Notes: generated by a model from the sequence alone, not told the origin. A stretch of DNA of 64,000 bases from Capitella teleta (GCA_000328365.1 KB302196.1:62001-126000); one strand, 5' to 3'; shown: positions 38,209-64,000, numbered from the stretch's first letter. Numbers and translations are program-made.

Positions 38209-38841
38209 GTCAAAAGGCGTATTTGTCTTTTGGGATGTATCCTCTATGATCCGTTACTAGTTCAAAACAATCAGAGGCCCTCTTTAAATGATGAAGATAT
38301 TGCAAATTTAGATTTTAGATTGAATTATTGTAAGTATTTACAATAATCAATTGATTCTGAAACAACTTGCGTGTCTTTATTGAAGTTATGGTGATATTGG
38401 AATTAAGAGCGATTTGCAATCTGCAATAATAACAGTGCAACAAGACACCATAATTTGCCATGCAATTCTCTATAGGTCCTTGCTCATTTGGTGTCACTGT
38501 CAGTGACAGCTAATCATGTATGGTAATTTAGCATTATATCATACTGTATTATCGCCTAAAAAGTATCGAAGGGTGACTTAATTGTTGGAAACCTGCAACA
38601 TTCACGGGTTTTTGTGGATTACATATGATTATGAGATTCATAATCATTCAAAAAGAACAATATTAATTGAATCTAAATCACGTCGAAATAATATAAGCCA
38701 AATTTACAAAATAGGCGCCGATTGTTTGGGAAAGCCGCTGAAAAATTCCAAGTCAATTGCGATCAGAGAGAACCACGAAAGCGAAAATGTTCACCCATTC
38801 GCACTCCTCGCACCTGAACTTCCGCAGGTAATTTTACCGAA

Positions 38842-41439
38842 ATGACCAAAATAAAAGTTCCGAAGACGCGCAGGGACCGAAGTTTGGAGTCAGATGGACT
38901 CGATTACGCACATCAAGTTCAAGCCGCTCAAGTGAGTTAATTTTCGTTTGATAAATCATTAAATCAAGATAATCATAATGCTTCTCACTTTTGGAAGTTC
39001 GGGCCAGAACTGACAGAACCAGTGACTCGCTGTGTTACTCACTGTCCAGTCTCATGAGTGTGAAGTCAGCGAATGATTGAATTAATCATTCAAAGAAATT
39101 TAATGCTATCAATTCATTACGCTGAATCGAATATTACTCTGGGGTTTTGCCAACCGGGATGGGGGCTGCCTATGAGTATGAGGACGCTTACAGCATAGAA
39201 TTTAACTTATTCAAAATTTAAATTTTTACTTATTCATTAATAGATACATCTAAACTTCAAAGTTCGATCAAATGGATTGATTTGTGAATTTGCTTGGAAT
39301 ATCATTGTAATCTCTTTCACTTTGATTTAGATCTACAAGCCTGCGAAGAAAAAAAAAAAGAGGCGAGATAATGACGAGGGTTCGGTTGCGGACAGCGTTC
39401 CCAGCACAGTCGGAACCAATGATTCCAACATGCCATACGGGACAGGGAAGCTTGTGCAGCGTCGAGTGTTTGGCCCAGAATCCACGCTTCCCCTGGCCAC
39501 AAATGAAGACTCATGGAGTCCTGGGTCCACCATGAACAGGAATCGTTACAACACGAATCTCTCAGCCAAATCTGGCATTGTGGTTCCCCCTGGTGGCGTA
39601 CGAGGGCTGCCAACCACGGAGGAACTCGATGAAGATGTTTTCCTGGATGGAGAAGTGGATCCGAACTTGGGCTACAACAAAGCAGCTCAGTACGTGCATG
39701 AGCAGAACCTAGATGTCACGGTGCCTGCGTACTACTCCCCCTCGTCATACGGGGGCCACAATGCATCCCTGTACGCCGCTTCAGCCTACCAGGACGACCG
39801 CACTCCTGATCCATTTGAGGGCGCTGCGTCATGCAGAGATATCTTCTTCTGCTTCTGGAGCTTGGCTGCTTACCTCTTTGATGTTGGCTCTGATATTGCC
39901 CTGGCGTACGAGTACCTTGTCTTGGGCAACATCTGGTGGTTTGCCCTGACCCTTGTGTTCTTTCTTGTGCCGGCTTTTATTATGTCCATCTTCAGTCTGA
40001 TTCTGTACATGCGCGACTCCAAGATTGTTGGAGACAAAGCTTCTCGCACACGTTGGGCATCTCGGATTTTCTTCGTTGTGCTTCAACTGGGGCCTTTACT
40101 GAGGTGAGTGACCTTTAGAAGCAAGGAATTGTGCTTCATTTCCATCATTTCCTTTGCGTTTTAGGATCATTGACACAATGATTTTTGGCTGCAAAAGTCG
40201 CATGACGAGTAACATGGCCAAGCGACGTAACTGGTATGAGCGAATGTTGGATGAGGACACGGACTCTATGCTGCTGCGTCTGTTTGAGGCATTCATGGAA
40301 GCGGCTCCTCAATTGGTTCTTCAGCTCTACATTATGACTCAGATTGGAACCAGTGAAGGTGTCTTTCTGGGTAAGTGCTCCTCTCTACTTTCCTTCGGCA
40401 ATTGTCTTTTTTTTTTTCTTTAGTCATCCTCCAGGTTCTTGGCCTTATCTCTTCAATGATCACCTTGGCAACCGTACTGGTCAGCTTCCAGAAATCTCTT
40501 CGCTTGTCTCTACCTGAGAAGGCCAAACTAACGTTTGGAGGCATGGCCATGCAGTTCCTGTGGCGGGTCTGCACCATCTCAACTCGGGTGCTGGCGCTGG
40601 CTCTGTTTGCTTCGTCGTTCCATTTCTACGTATTTGTGGTGGTCGCAGTGCACTGGATGATCATGATGGTCTGGGTGGTAAAGCAGGACACCAAGTACTG
40701 CATGCTGAGTGACGCCGACGGCACGTTCCATCACTCGCGACCGTTTGAGTTCTGCTTCCGCTTTCTGGCTGCTTTCGTTCACATTTTCTGCTTCTTCAAC
40801 CTGATTGAAGGCCACAGCCGCCTGAGGTGCGTCTTCTACTACGCACTCATCTACGTGGAGAACGTGATCCTGGTAGTCACCTGGTACGTGACGGCCACCA
40901 CCAACAATGAGCTGAGTTGGTACTACCTGCCCAGCATTGTGGTGGTGCTGTTTGTCTTCTGGGTCGGCATTGGCTTCCAGGTTGTCTATTACCTCTGCTG
41001 TCACCCTAACAACCTCTCCGTTCTTCACGTTCGCAAGAGGATCCGCTGCTGCGTGAAGTGTTCTGAATTATCGATGACTGAGGAGGATGTTGGTGCGCGC
41101 GTTGAGCATGTGGTGCACACACCCGAGCGCAGAGATCAGACTCCAGCGTACGAAGCAGTCGGCCTTATGTCGTCCGTTTGCCCTGGGCCTCATGAGCCCC
41201 CTGCGATTCACAACATGGAGGTGCAACGTCAGGCTTCAAACGCCTCCTCATCCAATTCCTCCTCGCTCCCTGAGCCTCCTGTCCGCTCGTATCGACCCCA
41301 AAAGTCCTCACAAAAACAGTACTTCCGGCCTCAGATGCAGTCATCCCCCCAGGGCAATGGCTCACCCCAGGGCACTATTCCCACCCTGTCTGGCGGCACT
41401 CCAACCCACCGCGAAGATCCTGTCCAAACCACAGTCTGA
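38842..41439 (+). CDS. XK-related (XKR4/6/7-like) membrane protein, complete
   Basis: XK-family multi-pass plasma-membrane protein. Some relatives (XKR4, XKR8, XKR9) scramble phosphatidylserine after caspase cleavage; others have no known activity. Four exons: 38842-38931, 39331-40103, 40165-40370 and 40424-41439, phases consistent, 694 aa. About 200 residues of low-complexity cytosolic N-terminus (with a lysine run near residue 36) come before the XK domain (about residues 200-560). This contains SLAAYLFDVGSDIALAYEYL, the family signature LRLFEAFMEAAPQLVLQLYI, and about eight to ten hydrophobic segments. The tail is Ser/Pro/Gln-rich and ends QTTV, a class I PDZ-ligand pattern. No DxxD caspase motif is seen in the tail. 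Start: first ATG of exon 1, in phase with exon 2; an earlier non-coding exon is possible. Confidence 0.93.
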
Positions 41440-43744
41440 GATGTAATGTATTCATTGTTAAATTCTCCCCAGCAGCAATTATTATTATGATTAATTGTAT
41501 TTTAGCTCCACCTTGTGATTTTTTAAAGATAAATTTGATCATATTATTGATATCACATACTCATTGGTGCTGTAGATAATATCAAAAGCATTCTTTGTAT
41601 GTGTGCATACCGCATAATTATTTTCTTTGTTGTTGAGTATTCTTATAATTCTAAATAGCAACAGATGAGTTCTATATACATATATTTAAAACAAAACAAA
41701 TTCATTTTAAAAGTGTTTTCAAATTTTTCTTGTTATATAAATTTGTTCATATCATCAACCTCGAGTTCAAGGATAAGTTCTGTTGAAGATGTATATGACG
41801 AAGATGAACAAATCTTAATGTATTTCTACCTATTAAATTTGTCCAACAAAATTCACAGCTTGTAATGTTAGTGCCTTATTTTATTAAAATGTTATTTTCT
41901 CGATTTATTAGGGTATTATGTTGCATCTAATCTTGATTCCACTTCATGTATTTCTGCTTGTATGATTTGCATCACATTTAATTATTAGAATCTCACTCTT
42001 CAAGTTATTTTACATGTTCATAAAAACATCTCGTTTATTGCTCAGCATAACTTATCTGTGTATGAATTACTGAACCTTGACCTCATTCCCTTTTCACTTC
42101 CATTTTCTCAGTGAATTAGTTTCATCATTCCACTTTTACATTGCTTGGGATTAAACTTTTAATAATTTATCACGAAACTGCGTACTAGTATCATTTCAAT
42201 TTTTCTTTACTTTAATATGTCAATTTGTAAGGATTTATCAGATATCCTAGGCTGTAATTAAGGAACATCAGGGGAGGTCAGTGGGCAACAATTTGTGATG
42301 CCAATAAAAGCAATCGCTGTTTCACGCATCACCCATAGCTCTATGGCCTTCTGCCACTGACATCGTATCAACTTTGACCAGTTAACAGATAAATGGGGAA
42401 AACACACAGATCTTTTTTTAATTGACTTCAAGTTGATGAAATGCTTACCAAAACACTCGGTTTGTTTTGATTTGCAAGTTGAAGCAGACTAATTCACTTT
42501 GAAGTTTTGTTTATTCCAAAACAGACAAAATAATTTGACTTTGAAAACCTTCCAAAAACCATTTGTACTAAATTTGTTCCGAGAACAGAAGTTGTGAACT
42601 TTTTTTTCTTCATCAAGAAAATCATTAATATGCACTGCAAATGGACAAAAAGAGCCCTCTGTTATGATCCTAAATATAATATTTGGTAACTTAAAATTTA
42701 AAACATGTGAACAAAAATATATACCAGGGGGGGGGGGGTAATTGAAAAAAAAGAAAAATTAAAATCTGAAATCAAAATTATATTAAATATTTACGATAAG
42801 AACAATCCAATCCATTATAGGCTTTCAGAAGGAGAACAATATAAATTATACACAAGATCATCATAAAATGTAGCCATGAAGATTGAAGAGAAAGTTTGTT
42901 TTAACTCAGATAATTTGAAATTGGAGAAATAGAACGCTTTGCCAAGATTGAAATTATGAGGCAGAATGATAAGATTTTCAGTCTGAGGATACACATCGTA
43001 ATAACTAAAAGGTACAAAAAAGTAACACAGAATGGGTTGGCACGTAGTGTACACAATGCAGGATCATCCTCTGGTACAAATCAACAATGAATACAACACA
43101 CATAATATTATGTTTATACAAAGACTAGAAATGAATACACAAGTTATTTACATTGTTTTGTTATTGCGTTCAGAGTGACTTTGTAAGAGTAAGCAGTCAT
43201 GGGATCAAATCTAGAGCCAGGCAAGAGACAACGGCTAAACCGGAGGTACCATTCTAAGTAGGTTCAAAGTGTACAGTTCAAAGATGAAAAAAAATTATAA
43301 GCTTTGGTGAAAGTGGAGATTTTTTAGCCCAAGAAAAATGAGAAAAAAAAAGTTTAATCAAAGATTGCTCAAGTAATCAATATTTCAAAGTGGAGCATCT
43401 AAGAAATTATAAACTGATAACAAGATTACACTGACTTTTAGTATTTGTTGGTATTTCATAGGCAAGAAGTCAAAATAGGCAGACAATTTTTTTTCTTAAA
43501 CACTTGTGAGAAGATGTTTTGTAACAAACAGGAACAATGAAAAAAATAATGATAAAATGGCACAATGCATTAATGAACACAGGACATTAACTGAAATTTT
43601 CATGAAACAAAATTATTATCAGGATTCTATGGCAACGCTTGAAAAACAGAACTAAGTAATACCAGAAAAACAATACATGATTATCTAATACTGAGAAACA
43701 GAAAAATATATTTAAGTAGGTCATGAGTTTCGTTATTAAAATCC
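41440..43744. other. Intergenic region between XK-related gene and phosphatase gene
   Basis: AT-rich 3' flanks of two convergent genes. A plus-strand AATAAA at 42303-42308, about 860 bases after the XK-related stop, is a plausible polyadenylation signal. A G run occurs at about 42727-42739. The part next to 43744 should hold the phosphatase 3'UTR. No gene is supported. Confidence 0.6.
42303..42308 (+). other. Candidate polyadenylation signal AATAAA of the XK-related gene
   Basis: Canonical hexamer on the coding strand downstream of the stop codon. Other AT-rich variants occur nearby, so the choice is tentative. Confidence 0.35.
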
Positions 43745-55843
<12,099 letters not shown>

Positions 55844-57327
55844 TTTACATTCATGATGCTCTCCTGTCAATCAACTCTTTCCTGTCGGTTCACGTGACCT
55901 TGCGAGCGCATCCGGTTGAATCATAACGCATAAAACGAATCAATTATCACAACGTATTTTGTTATGCTCGTAGTATGCACAGCTCCCTAATTATACTAGT
56001 AATTATTACATCGGAGAATCAAAGCCTTTCATTGTTTAGAATATTTCAGCAGGTCGTCTCAGCCTAAAATTTATTGAGGCTCCACTGTACGCAGTGTAAG
56101 ATACATGAATATGTCTTGTATACAAATGTATGGAAGCAAAAGAACGTAGGAACACAAGCAGATTACAAAATGATAAGTGGAATTTTTATTTTGCAAAGTA
56201 CCAAGCAAGAGTCCATGAAATGCATTAAGTGTTCCAATGTGCAAAGAATTTAAAATTATCATAAATTTCACTCCAAAACAAAAAATCAAATTTTCCTGCT
56301 TTTAATTGTACAATTTTTATCTGGCTTAGGAGAGGAGAAAAATTATACAGACTTCAAATATATTTCATCACTCCTTAGGAGTAAATACATGTTTTATGGT
56401 CTGAAGAGAGGAAAAAAATAATTGTAGGAGTTGGAATAGGGAAGGAAGTCAAAAGCGCACACAGCAAATCAAACAGAATTTCAGACCATTCACAAGCATC
56501 ATCACAAAATAAAACATTCGTCAGATTCAAAAAATAAAGAAAAAAAATCTGTGCCAAAAAAAACAGAAAAAAATTGAACACTTGAATGAAAAAATAGAAT
56601 AAAATCATACATAAATAAAAAAATACAACTGCAGTATACGAATTTGGCGTTCTACTAAATAGCCGTCCGAATTTTAACTTCTTCTGCCAGGAATTCCACC
56701 TCAGACCAGAATTGGCTCCAGCACCATTGAGAACTAAAATTGTCTAAGTTTGTAACGCCAGCACAATATTTCCCGTTATTTGTTCAATTCAGTTTGGACC
56801 CCAACAAGTTTCGCCACGTAAATAATGCTTAAGAAATTAACATCATTGTGCGATATTTATACTAATTGTACACAGCACCCTATGAAGGCCATTGAGAGAA
56901 AGAAAATACTAATTATGCTCAAAGCTAGAAAGATGTTTGGATAAAAAAAGTAAAGCAACTCAACAAATAAAACAGTAACCTCAGAAACTAAAATTTAGTA
57001 TACTTAAGAAAGAAGAAAGAAAAACAAAGAGAGGAATAATCACAGTAAAGCCTGATGTTATAACACAGCAGAACTATACTCGCAATCACAGAGTAATGCG
57101 GACCAAGTGTGAAAGGGCGCAAAAGGCATTTCAATTTGGAAGATTTTAAAGGGCAAAGAGGCATAACTAGACATAAGAAGAGATTCATTTCAGGCCATGA
57201 GGTAAGAGAGAAAGGGAGTGGGGGTATGACGTTCGCAATGACCAGCACCAGGATGAACACTCAAATAAGAACACACAGCGGAGGAACTGTGCTTGCACTA
57301 GGGAGGAGAATACTGAAGGGGGACGCT
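55844..57327. other. Flank between the phosphatase start and the NRBP1 stop
   Basis: About 1.5 kb holding the phosphatase promoter side and the NRBP1 3'UTR side. A minus-strand AATAAA at 56185-56190 could end NRBP1, about 1.1 kb after its stop. No TATA box or gene is convincing. Confidence 0.5.
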
Positions 57328-60300
57328 TCACGCCTTCTGCTCTATCAAGTGAGGAGGAGAATTAGAAATGACGCGGTTCTTCAGGGTATCATCAATCAGC
57401 ATGCCAATGGAGTTGCGGTCAACCTGAATAAAATGAACAGTCAATCCTACATGCTTGAAAGCAAGGGAGAAATAAACTTACAGAGCTAATAAAACCATAT
57501 CTGACAAGTTCATCGGCCAGGTTGAAGCCACTGTCGTTGGCGGAAACCTCGCACGTGAGCTGACGATTCATCTTATCATCCATGCGCAAAAGCAGCGTCA
57601 TCTAGACAATTTTCAGGTAGCACAATATTAAATTTGAAGTAAGTTTAACTCACTTTGAGGGTCTCGTCAACATCCACGGGACCACTGTCTCCTTTGCGCA
57701 GGGTGCACTGCATCTGGAGCACATGTCGCTTCTCAGTATCACTTGGCTCTGGTGATATTGACTTCACAGACTCAGCTAATTCAGGGGAGGCAGCCCTCGT
57801 CCTTGACAGAGGAGGGTACACCAGAGGGGCAAAGTATGTCAAAGGGAAAACACCGTTCTTGACATCCTCCAAGAACTTCTCCAGTTCCAGAGTGTTTGCT
57901 TCCGCAACACTGGTTGAGGTTAAATTAGAAAGGTGATTAAATTCCAGCGCCATGACTCACGTCAACTTGTTCTCTTTGCCTGTATTTTCCCTGAACTCAG
58001 CAATGACTCGGCTTGGCTCCAAATCAGACTGATACGTCTCATCAGTGATATTAACTGTTAAATCATTTGCAATTAAGATAAATTCAACCCTTTAATAAAA
58101 ATATACCGGAATGCTGAATAAGGCAGTGAGCTGCAAGGAGCCTAAGTGAATGCACTTCAAATAATACTGGATGGAAGAGGAGTTCTCTGGCTTTCATACG
58201 AAGACTTGGCTCTTTCTCAAGACACTTCTGAACAAAATCCTACAAATCAAAGGAGAAAAACCATTGCAAATCAATGCACATAAAATTTATGGCAAAACCT
58301 TTTGCAAGGGATCCTCAATTGCAGTGATAGCCTTCTGTATGCTCTCTTCAGAGAGGTGGTTCCTCGATTCGCCGTTACCAGAGATATCGAGAGCAGCCAT
58401 CTGGGAAAAAAATAAAGATTTTAATATGAAACGTTAACGATTGGAAACCTCACCTCTAATGAGCATATACCAAATGAGTAGATGTCAACTGCCGTGGTCA
58501 CAGGGCTATTTCCTATAATCAAACTCATCATAAACCCTGCGTGGGGGATAAATTCCACGCGTACCTCCATACTCCGGAGCGGCATAGTGCATATGCCTGG
58601 CTTCTTCTTTGTAAGTTTTTACATGGCTATGAATGGCATCAGGAGCGACTGAAGTGAAATATCATGTAATTCACGGTGTTCAATGCAGTTCTCCAACTCA
58701 CCTGAGCCAATCTTAATGAGACCATTGTGCTGGATGAAAATGGTCTCGGTCGTTAAGTTACCATGGATGATAGGAGGCTCACAGGAATGTAAATAACTAA
58801 ACGAGAAAAATATGAATGAGTAAACAATGACCATAAGCAGATATAAGCAATTACGTCAATGCTGACAAAATCTGAGTGCACCATCGCTTCCATGCCTGGG
58901 GCAAGAAGAAGAAAAAAAGCATTCAGAAGAAAGCACGCTTGCAGAGATCTTTTACGCTAGGCATTATTATAGATTATATGAAATATTCAATTATAGATGA
59001 CATACTTTGAGAGTTTTGTTGTTTTTCTTGGTCTTCTTCAAGAACTGACGCAGAGACCCGGACGACATATACTCAGTGATGAAAATCACCTAAGGTCAAG
59101 GGAGGATTGAGTTAACCGACATATTCATTTTTATTATTTCAAGAATTGGCGAGTGTAAACATAAAATTTTTCAACCAACCCGTGGTCGATCAGACTTGGT
59201 GTCTGTCCAATACTTGTGGAATTTGACAATGTTGGGATGTTCAAGGTCGATTAGATTATCAAACACTTGTTTGATTTTCTCCTGTGAGATGAAAAAAAAA
59301 AAAAAAGAGACAATTATTTTTTAAGTTCAGGATAAGCTTGAGCAACAAACCAGTTGAGACTTAGAGGATTTCTTTTCAGAAATGCAGACTTCATTCCACA
59401 CAACCTCAACGCCTTCATCAGTGTCCATGGCAAGGAAAGCGCAATCAATGCCTGGCACATCTCGCTGAGTCACCTGCAACAAATTTCCAATATAATTAGC
59501 AGTGGAAAAACTGGAAATTCACATCCCTGGTGACTACTCCACAATGCTAAAAATGTAGCATTCTTTGTTGTGATGCTCGACTGGAGAGAATCACATTATC
59601 ACATGCTAATTAGTAAAGATGTGTCCTCATTTAATCAATCAATGCCTGCTTAACAGTTAACTCCAGGAGCTAGTTAACATTGCACTAAGCCATCATATGC
59701 AACCCTCCCTTAAATTGGAGCACTTGCTGAATCAACCCAGACACCAAATTCTGCAATTGGGGGGGAGGTTCCCTCCATCGCTCTAAGTATGTCTTACATT
59801 AGCTCGCTAATATGAGATTTGGGGGTCCAAGTTAATTTGACAAGTGAACCCTTAGAAATTTTTAGAATCATAGGCCGATAGGGTTGTTTGTTTAACTTGG
59901 ATGAAAAATTTTGAAAAAAATCTGACAAATATGAAAACACACCCCCTAGCCAGCGCCCAGAGGCAGTGCTGGCCGAATTGAAGTTGAAATAGATGGGCTT
60001 AGCATCTCAAGAGGGACAAGACTCTGTGCTTACTCTCTGTAAGGACCCTCAGGAGGGTCTGAAGTTAAAATAGCTCTGGTGAGTCTGGGGCTTCCCATTC
60101 TTGACAAACTTAGAAGTGTCACAGTTACTGTGTAAGTGTGTTAATGACTGAGTTACAACAAATGAACAATAATTTACAATTACAATAGGGAAGTAGCTTG
60201 GCTTGCTTCAATTCCAGTAAACGAAAGAAAAACATGGCTTGTTCATTGGAATCTTTTTTTTGGACTATTTTGGACCATTGTAAGCAATTAGGAAATTTGA

Positions 60301-62692
60301 ACTGTATCAGGTTCAAATTTGTACTTGCAAGTCCATACGGAATTTTGGGTCTTCTGGTACTTTCAACTCTTCTGTCAAGTTCTGTGCCTGTCCACTGTCA
60401 ATTATAATAATATAGTACGGTATATTGATAAGTTCTCAACAATGGCCAATAAGGTGGGCGCCCACAGGATTATTAAAAGAAATATATCAAACTCATGAAG
60501 GAAGGAGATGACTTTATTGTGTAATTTGTGATTGGAGGGTCAGATCCAGTGATAGACTGGACTGCAATTGTCCAGTTCATCTGTTCAGAATTGTGTTGCC
60601 AGTTGGCTTTGATTCTCATTCCATCAATACTTACCCACCCATGCTAATTTGTTAATTCGTTCTAGTATCTACTTCTGTTCTGTAGTTAAGTTTTCTTCTC
60701 TCCCACTAACCACAGGTGACAGAAAATATTTATGAAGTATGTGCCCGTTAAGGACTGAGGATCCAACATTAACATGGATATCCCAATTCCAACATGAAAC
60801 TTATCACATGTAATGCATTTAGCTTCTTTTTTTTTTTTTTTGGTAGCAACTATGTAAATCTTTTATACCTAGGTTTCATGCATTAGTATGAAATAATGGA
60901 CATGAAAGTATAAGAATGGAGGGGAGGGATAGTGCATAATACATGTGCATAAGGAACATATATGTATGTTATAGTGTACATGCATTATGATTGAGGAATT
61001 ATATAATACATGTTAACAGAGTATAACAATTAATTTAGTGTGAGGTATTCTTCATGCTAATGCAGGAAGAGGTCTCTCCATCTACCGACGTTGAAGAGAA
61101 GATGCTTACCAGTTACCAGTGCTTCCTGCAGCAAAAGCAGTCGACGTTCAATGAATGAATGCACACAGGTAGATTTCTCACAACTAATCCAAGAAGCAGC
61201 AGACAATATGACTTGTCCAAATAAATATACGCCATGCTTTCTGTGTTCATTTTATTTGATTATCCAATGTAAATGTACATGTACATACACACAAAGCATA
61301 CTTATACAATCATTTACTTTAGAGAATAGATGAATTGAAGATGTTACATAATCAATATTCTGATTTCCAGGGAATAAATCTAAGTTCTGACTTATTGATT
61401 CATACATCCTGAACATTCAACTAGTTAACTTAATGTCTGGAATATTGATTTTGAATACTGGTAACATCTTTAGGTCTTCTGTAAGCATCCGTGCATATCT
61501 GTTTTACATCTTCTGGGTTTCTTTTTCTTTTTTCCATTTCCAAAATTCCTTCATTTTGGATCACCAGGGAGAAGAATAGCCGGTGTAATTCATGTGTAAC
61601 AGTGGCATAAAAACATCATTGCATCTTCCATTGAACGGATGAGAGGGATGAGGTGCTTGCCACCTCTCTTCACTAAGACTTCCAAGGGAACATCTTCAAA
61701 ACCAGTACATCAAGGGAGTTTGCATCTATATCAGTGTATGACCTCTCTTCTTCATGAGGTCTCAAAGTAAAATCTAACATGTGTAAACCGTGCACCAGAA
61801 CAGCATTTCAAAGTACAAAAACTGGTGAATGGCAGATTCACATCTGGAAAATCAATTGTGGATTAATTAAAGGATTCATTTAGCAGTGTGTGGAGTATTT
61901 TCCAGTACCTAATATAATACCAGTTGTTGCAATACCAGGATAACCCCCCAAATTGCCTGTTCCAACTTGTACAAGTACCACTAAGTCAGGATGGTTTATG
62001 CACAATTTGGTATTTCAAAACCCATTTTACACCCTTTAGTTCTTTTACAATCGTCCAATTACCCCAAGAGTTATGAAATCAGGTCATCTTTGTGACTGAA
62101 GAAAATGCTAATCCGTGGATGTGACAGGAAGCTGATGCCTCCCAACGACTTTAATTGAACGAGGGAACCTCTGGGAACTATTTATAGAGCTGAACAATCA
62201 CATATTCATGAAAAAATGGTGAATATGCATAGTTTGAGGCTGCAAAATGAATCTCCGCAGCTCAAATATTCCTGCTCTCTGATTGGTTGAAATTGAGTTT
62301 GATGTCAAATTCGCTATTTCAAGTATTTGGTATAAAACTGAGTTTGATGCAAAGTCACGAAGTGGTTACCTTACAATTATGTTACAATAGTCTCAAGTAC
62401 TGAGTGAAGTATATTGTCAGTTTGAAACTATACAGACCCTGAGACTGTGAATCTATATAGTCCCAGATATCAAATAAAATACTTCACCAATATTGTATAC
62501 GATATAATTTTATATCTAAAAGATAACAATGATCAACAATCACAATGGCGGCCGAACCTTCTCACGGCGTTTCTGCCATCGCCCACAGGGGCTCTCCTCC
62601 AGAACTTCGCTTTCGTCCTCAGACTCGTCGCCACTCTCCGCTGGGTTCGATGGGACGCTATCAGCATCAACGCTGTTCTTGCTGCTCGTCAT
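57328..62692 (-). CDS. NRBP1: NRBP1-type pseudokinase (nuclear receptor-binding protein), complete
   Basis: Conserved adaptor pseudokinase tied in other animals to vesicle transport, ubiquitin-ligase substrate choice and growth control. Fourteen exons: 62558-62692, 59351-59473, 59180-59281, 59006-59089, 58855-58895, 58702-58796, 58565-58648, 58454-58512, 58299-58400, 58107-58239, 57961-58054, 57654-57909, 57482-57601 and 57328-57423; phases agree, 507 aa (human 535). The acidic N-terminus ends ESPCGRWQKRREK. The kinase fold has LEHPNIVKFHKYW and FITEYMSSGSL, but HGNL replaces HRD and IGS replaces DFG, so it should lack catalysis, as in human. The C-lobe keeps AVDIYSFG, and the C-terminal part keeps LEKFLEDVKNGVFPLT and the ELVRYGFIS segment. 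Intron 1 is 3.1 kb; the other introns are short. Confidence 0.95.
59474..62557 (-). other. 3.1-kb first intron of NRBP1
   Basis: AT-rich with simple T, A and G runs (for example the T run near 60829). No ORF of note, no element ends found. May hold regulatory sequence, but I see no clear motif cluster. Confidence 0.6.
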
Positions 62693-64000
62693 TTTCAATA
62701 AACGAGATCGGCTACAACGTTTATTTCATTCGAAATATTTTGCAAACAAGCTAGACAGAAATCTTGGACTCGTCCAACAGACGGAAAGCAGTGGCGAAGG
62801 CGCAGTGAGTTCATGGAGTGCATTGCTTAAAGACGCATTCAAAAACACCAAACGAAACGTCTTATTTTTCACAACCCGTACGAGCTTAGGGCTTGTGTTC
62901 AGCCTTTGGAAGACGTAAAACGTCATTCTCTGATTCTTTGCGATCTTGAGCTGATGCCATTGCTTCATAATAGTTGAGAATTTTCCAGATTGAGATGATC
63001 TCAGTTGTGAAACTGAAATTGACACTTTCAAATGCAAACTCAAAACTTTCTCCTTTTTTTTTTTTTTTTTGGCTCATCCTAGACCCCTAAGCCGCCGCCG
63101 TGAGCCGCCGCTGTGAGCTACCACCGTGAGCTGCTGCCGCCAGCTACCAACTGCTGCAAGCCGTCAGCCAGCCATGTATATCGTTCAAATACCCAACAAT
63201 GAAAATTGTATTTTTTTTTCTTTACAATAAACCACAATGATTGAGAATTAAGCTGTTGAGATGTGACTCTCTGCACTTGATCATCCATCATCTTCCCCTC
63301 TAACATCTCATCTTCTGCCTAATGTGTCAGTTTCAGAACAGCTGTGTTTTGTTTTGGGTTAGCTCAATCCTGGAACAATAGTGGCATCCTCTGTCATCAT
63401 TGAATCTTAAATACAATCTGGGTTTGTTTGGCAACAAGTCATTATATAATCAGCATAATTCCTCACATGTTCGAGTGGGGCTAAATTGAATGATTCTAGC
63501 CGGATAAGAACAAATCAATTGCTGTCAATTGCAATATTGCATAATTCCTTTGGTTCTTTGCACTACTTGTACGTGCATTCACTAACACCCATCCCTATGA
63601 ATCAAGTGTGGTTCAGAGAAAAAAAAATCAACAGCAAAATTATGTCATTAGCGCTTGTAAATGATGCCAGAAATGTAAAGTAATTTAAATTGCTTATCAT
63701 GAATCGCCTTCCCAGATAGCATTCAAGTGTCATTGTGATACCTATTTCGTGGCACAATTTGCTACATAAGTGAAAAAAAGCCGCCACAATTGTACAATAA
63801 TGCCCATCACAAAGCCATCACTTTAAACAAAAAAAAATAGATTGCAGATGTGAATACAGATGTGGCAAAAAAACGATACAAGTGTGGCAGTTTATTTCGC
63901 GGATTAACCAAAACAGTTGGCGATAACAAAAGTGAAATGGCACAAACGTGCACATATGTGACACAAATGCCCATATATGTGGCGATTTTTTCAACTGTTT
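62693..64000. other. Upstream flank of NRBP1 to window end
   Basis: Contains the presumed NRBP1 promoter (no TATA near the start), an unassigned minus-strand frame of 63 codons at 62886-63077, a T run, the repeat at 63091-63160 and AT-rich sequence. No further gene is supported. Confidence 0.5.
63091..63160. repeat. Degenerate ~15-bp minisatellite, CCGCCG/GTGAGC-rich
   Basis: Four to five imperfect copies of a unit like CCGCCGCTGTGAGCT. It is strikingly GC-rich against the AT-rich surroundings. Confidence 0.75.

Noticed and set aside
62886-63077. 63-codon minus-strand frame ending AEHKP as a gene upstream of NRBP1
   Set aside because: It begins in a T/lysine run and matches no family I know; no splice partner was found.

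Overview
The window is nuclear DNA from an animal, most likely a marine invertebrate; I do not assign a phylum. The genes are animal-specific or typically animal: a large lipid transfer protein, a receptor tyrosine phosphatase with EGF, kringle, trefoil and FN3 modules, an XK-related scramblase-family protein, and NRBP1. They are split by many GT-AG introns, mostly 40-100 bp, with a few of 1-4.5 kb. Exons are moderately GC-rich. The rest is AT-rich and carries small non-autonomous DNA transposons, a tRNA-like SINE head, microsatellites and long inverted repeats. No prokaryotic, organellar, CRISPR, viral or LTR-element signal was seen.

Layout: 1-8329 (-) is the 5' part of an apolipophorin/apoB-like lipid carrier precursor, with signal peptide, TATA box, a GATA-motif cluster in intron 2 and a furin site; its 3' end lies outside the window. 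8.5-21.8 kb has no supported gene. 21868-24403 (-) is HMG-CoA synthase, complete at 503 aa, with a probable non-coding first exon near 29.0 kb; its first intron holds a hAT element and a MITE. 29.1-33.9 kb is non-genic and contains a 50-N gap. 33911-36551 (-) is SAS-6, the centriole cartwheel protein, 646 aa. It is divergent from an XK-related gene at 38842-41439 (+), 694 aa; two short hAT-like elements lie between them. 43745-55843 (-) is a 32-exon receptor-type tyrosine phosphatase of 1779 aa. 57328-62692 (-) is the NRBP1-type pseudokinase, 507 aa.

Exon boundaries were placed by hand from splice signals and codon phase. All joins agree in phase except one: exon 5 of the lipid carrier carries one base too many. 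The genes do not form one pathway. HMG-CoA synthase (isoprenoid and sterol synthesis) and the lipid carrier both concern lipids, but nothing in the sequence shows shared control. The most unusual item is the trefoil-EGF-kringle-EGF-FN3 ectodomain on a tandem-domain phosphatase.
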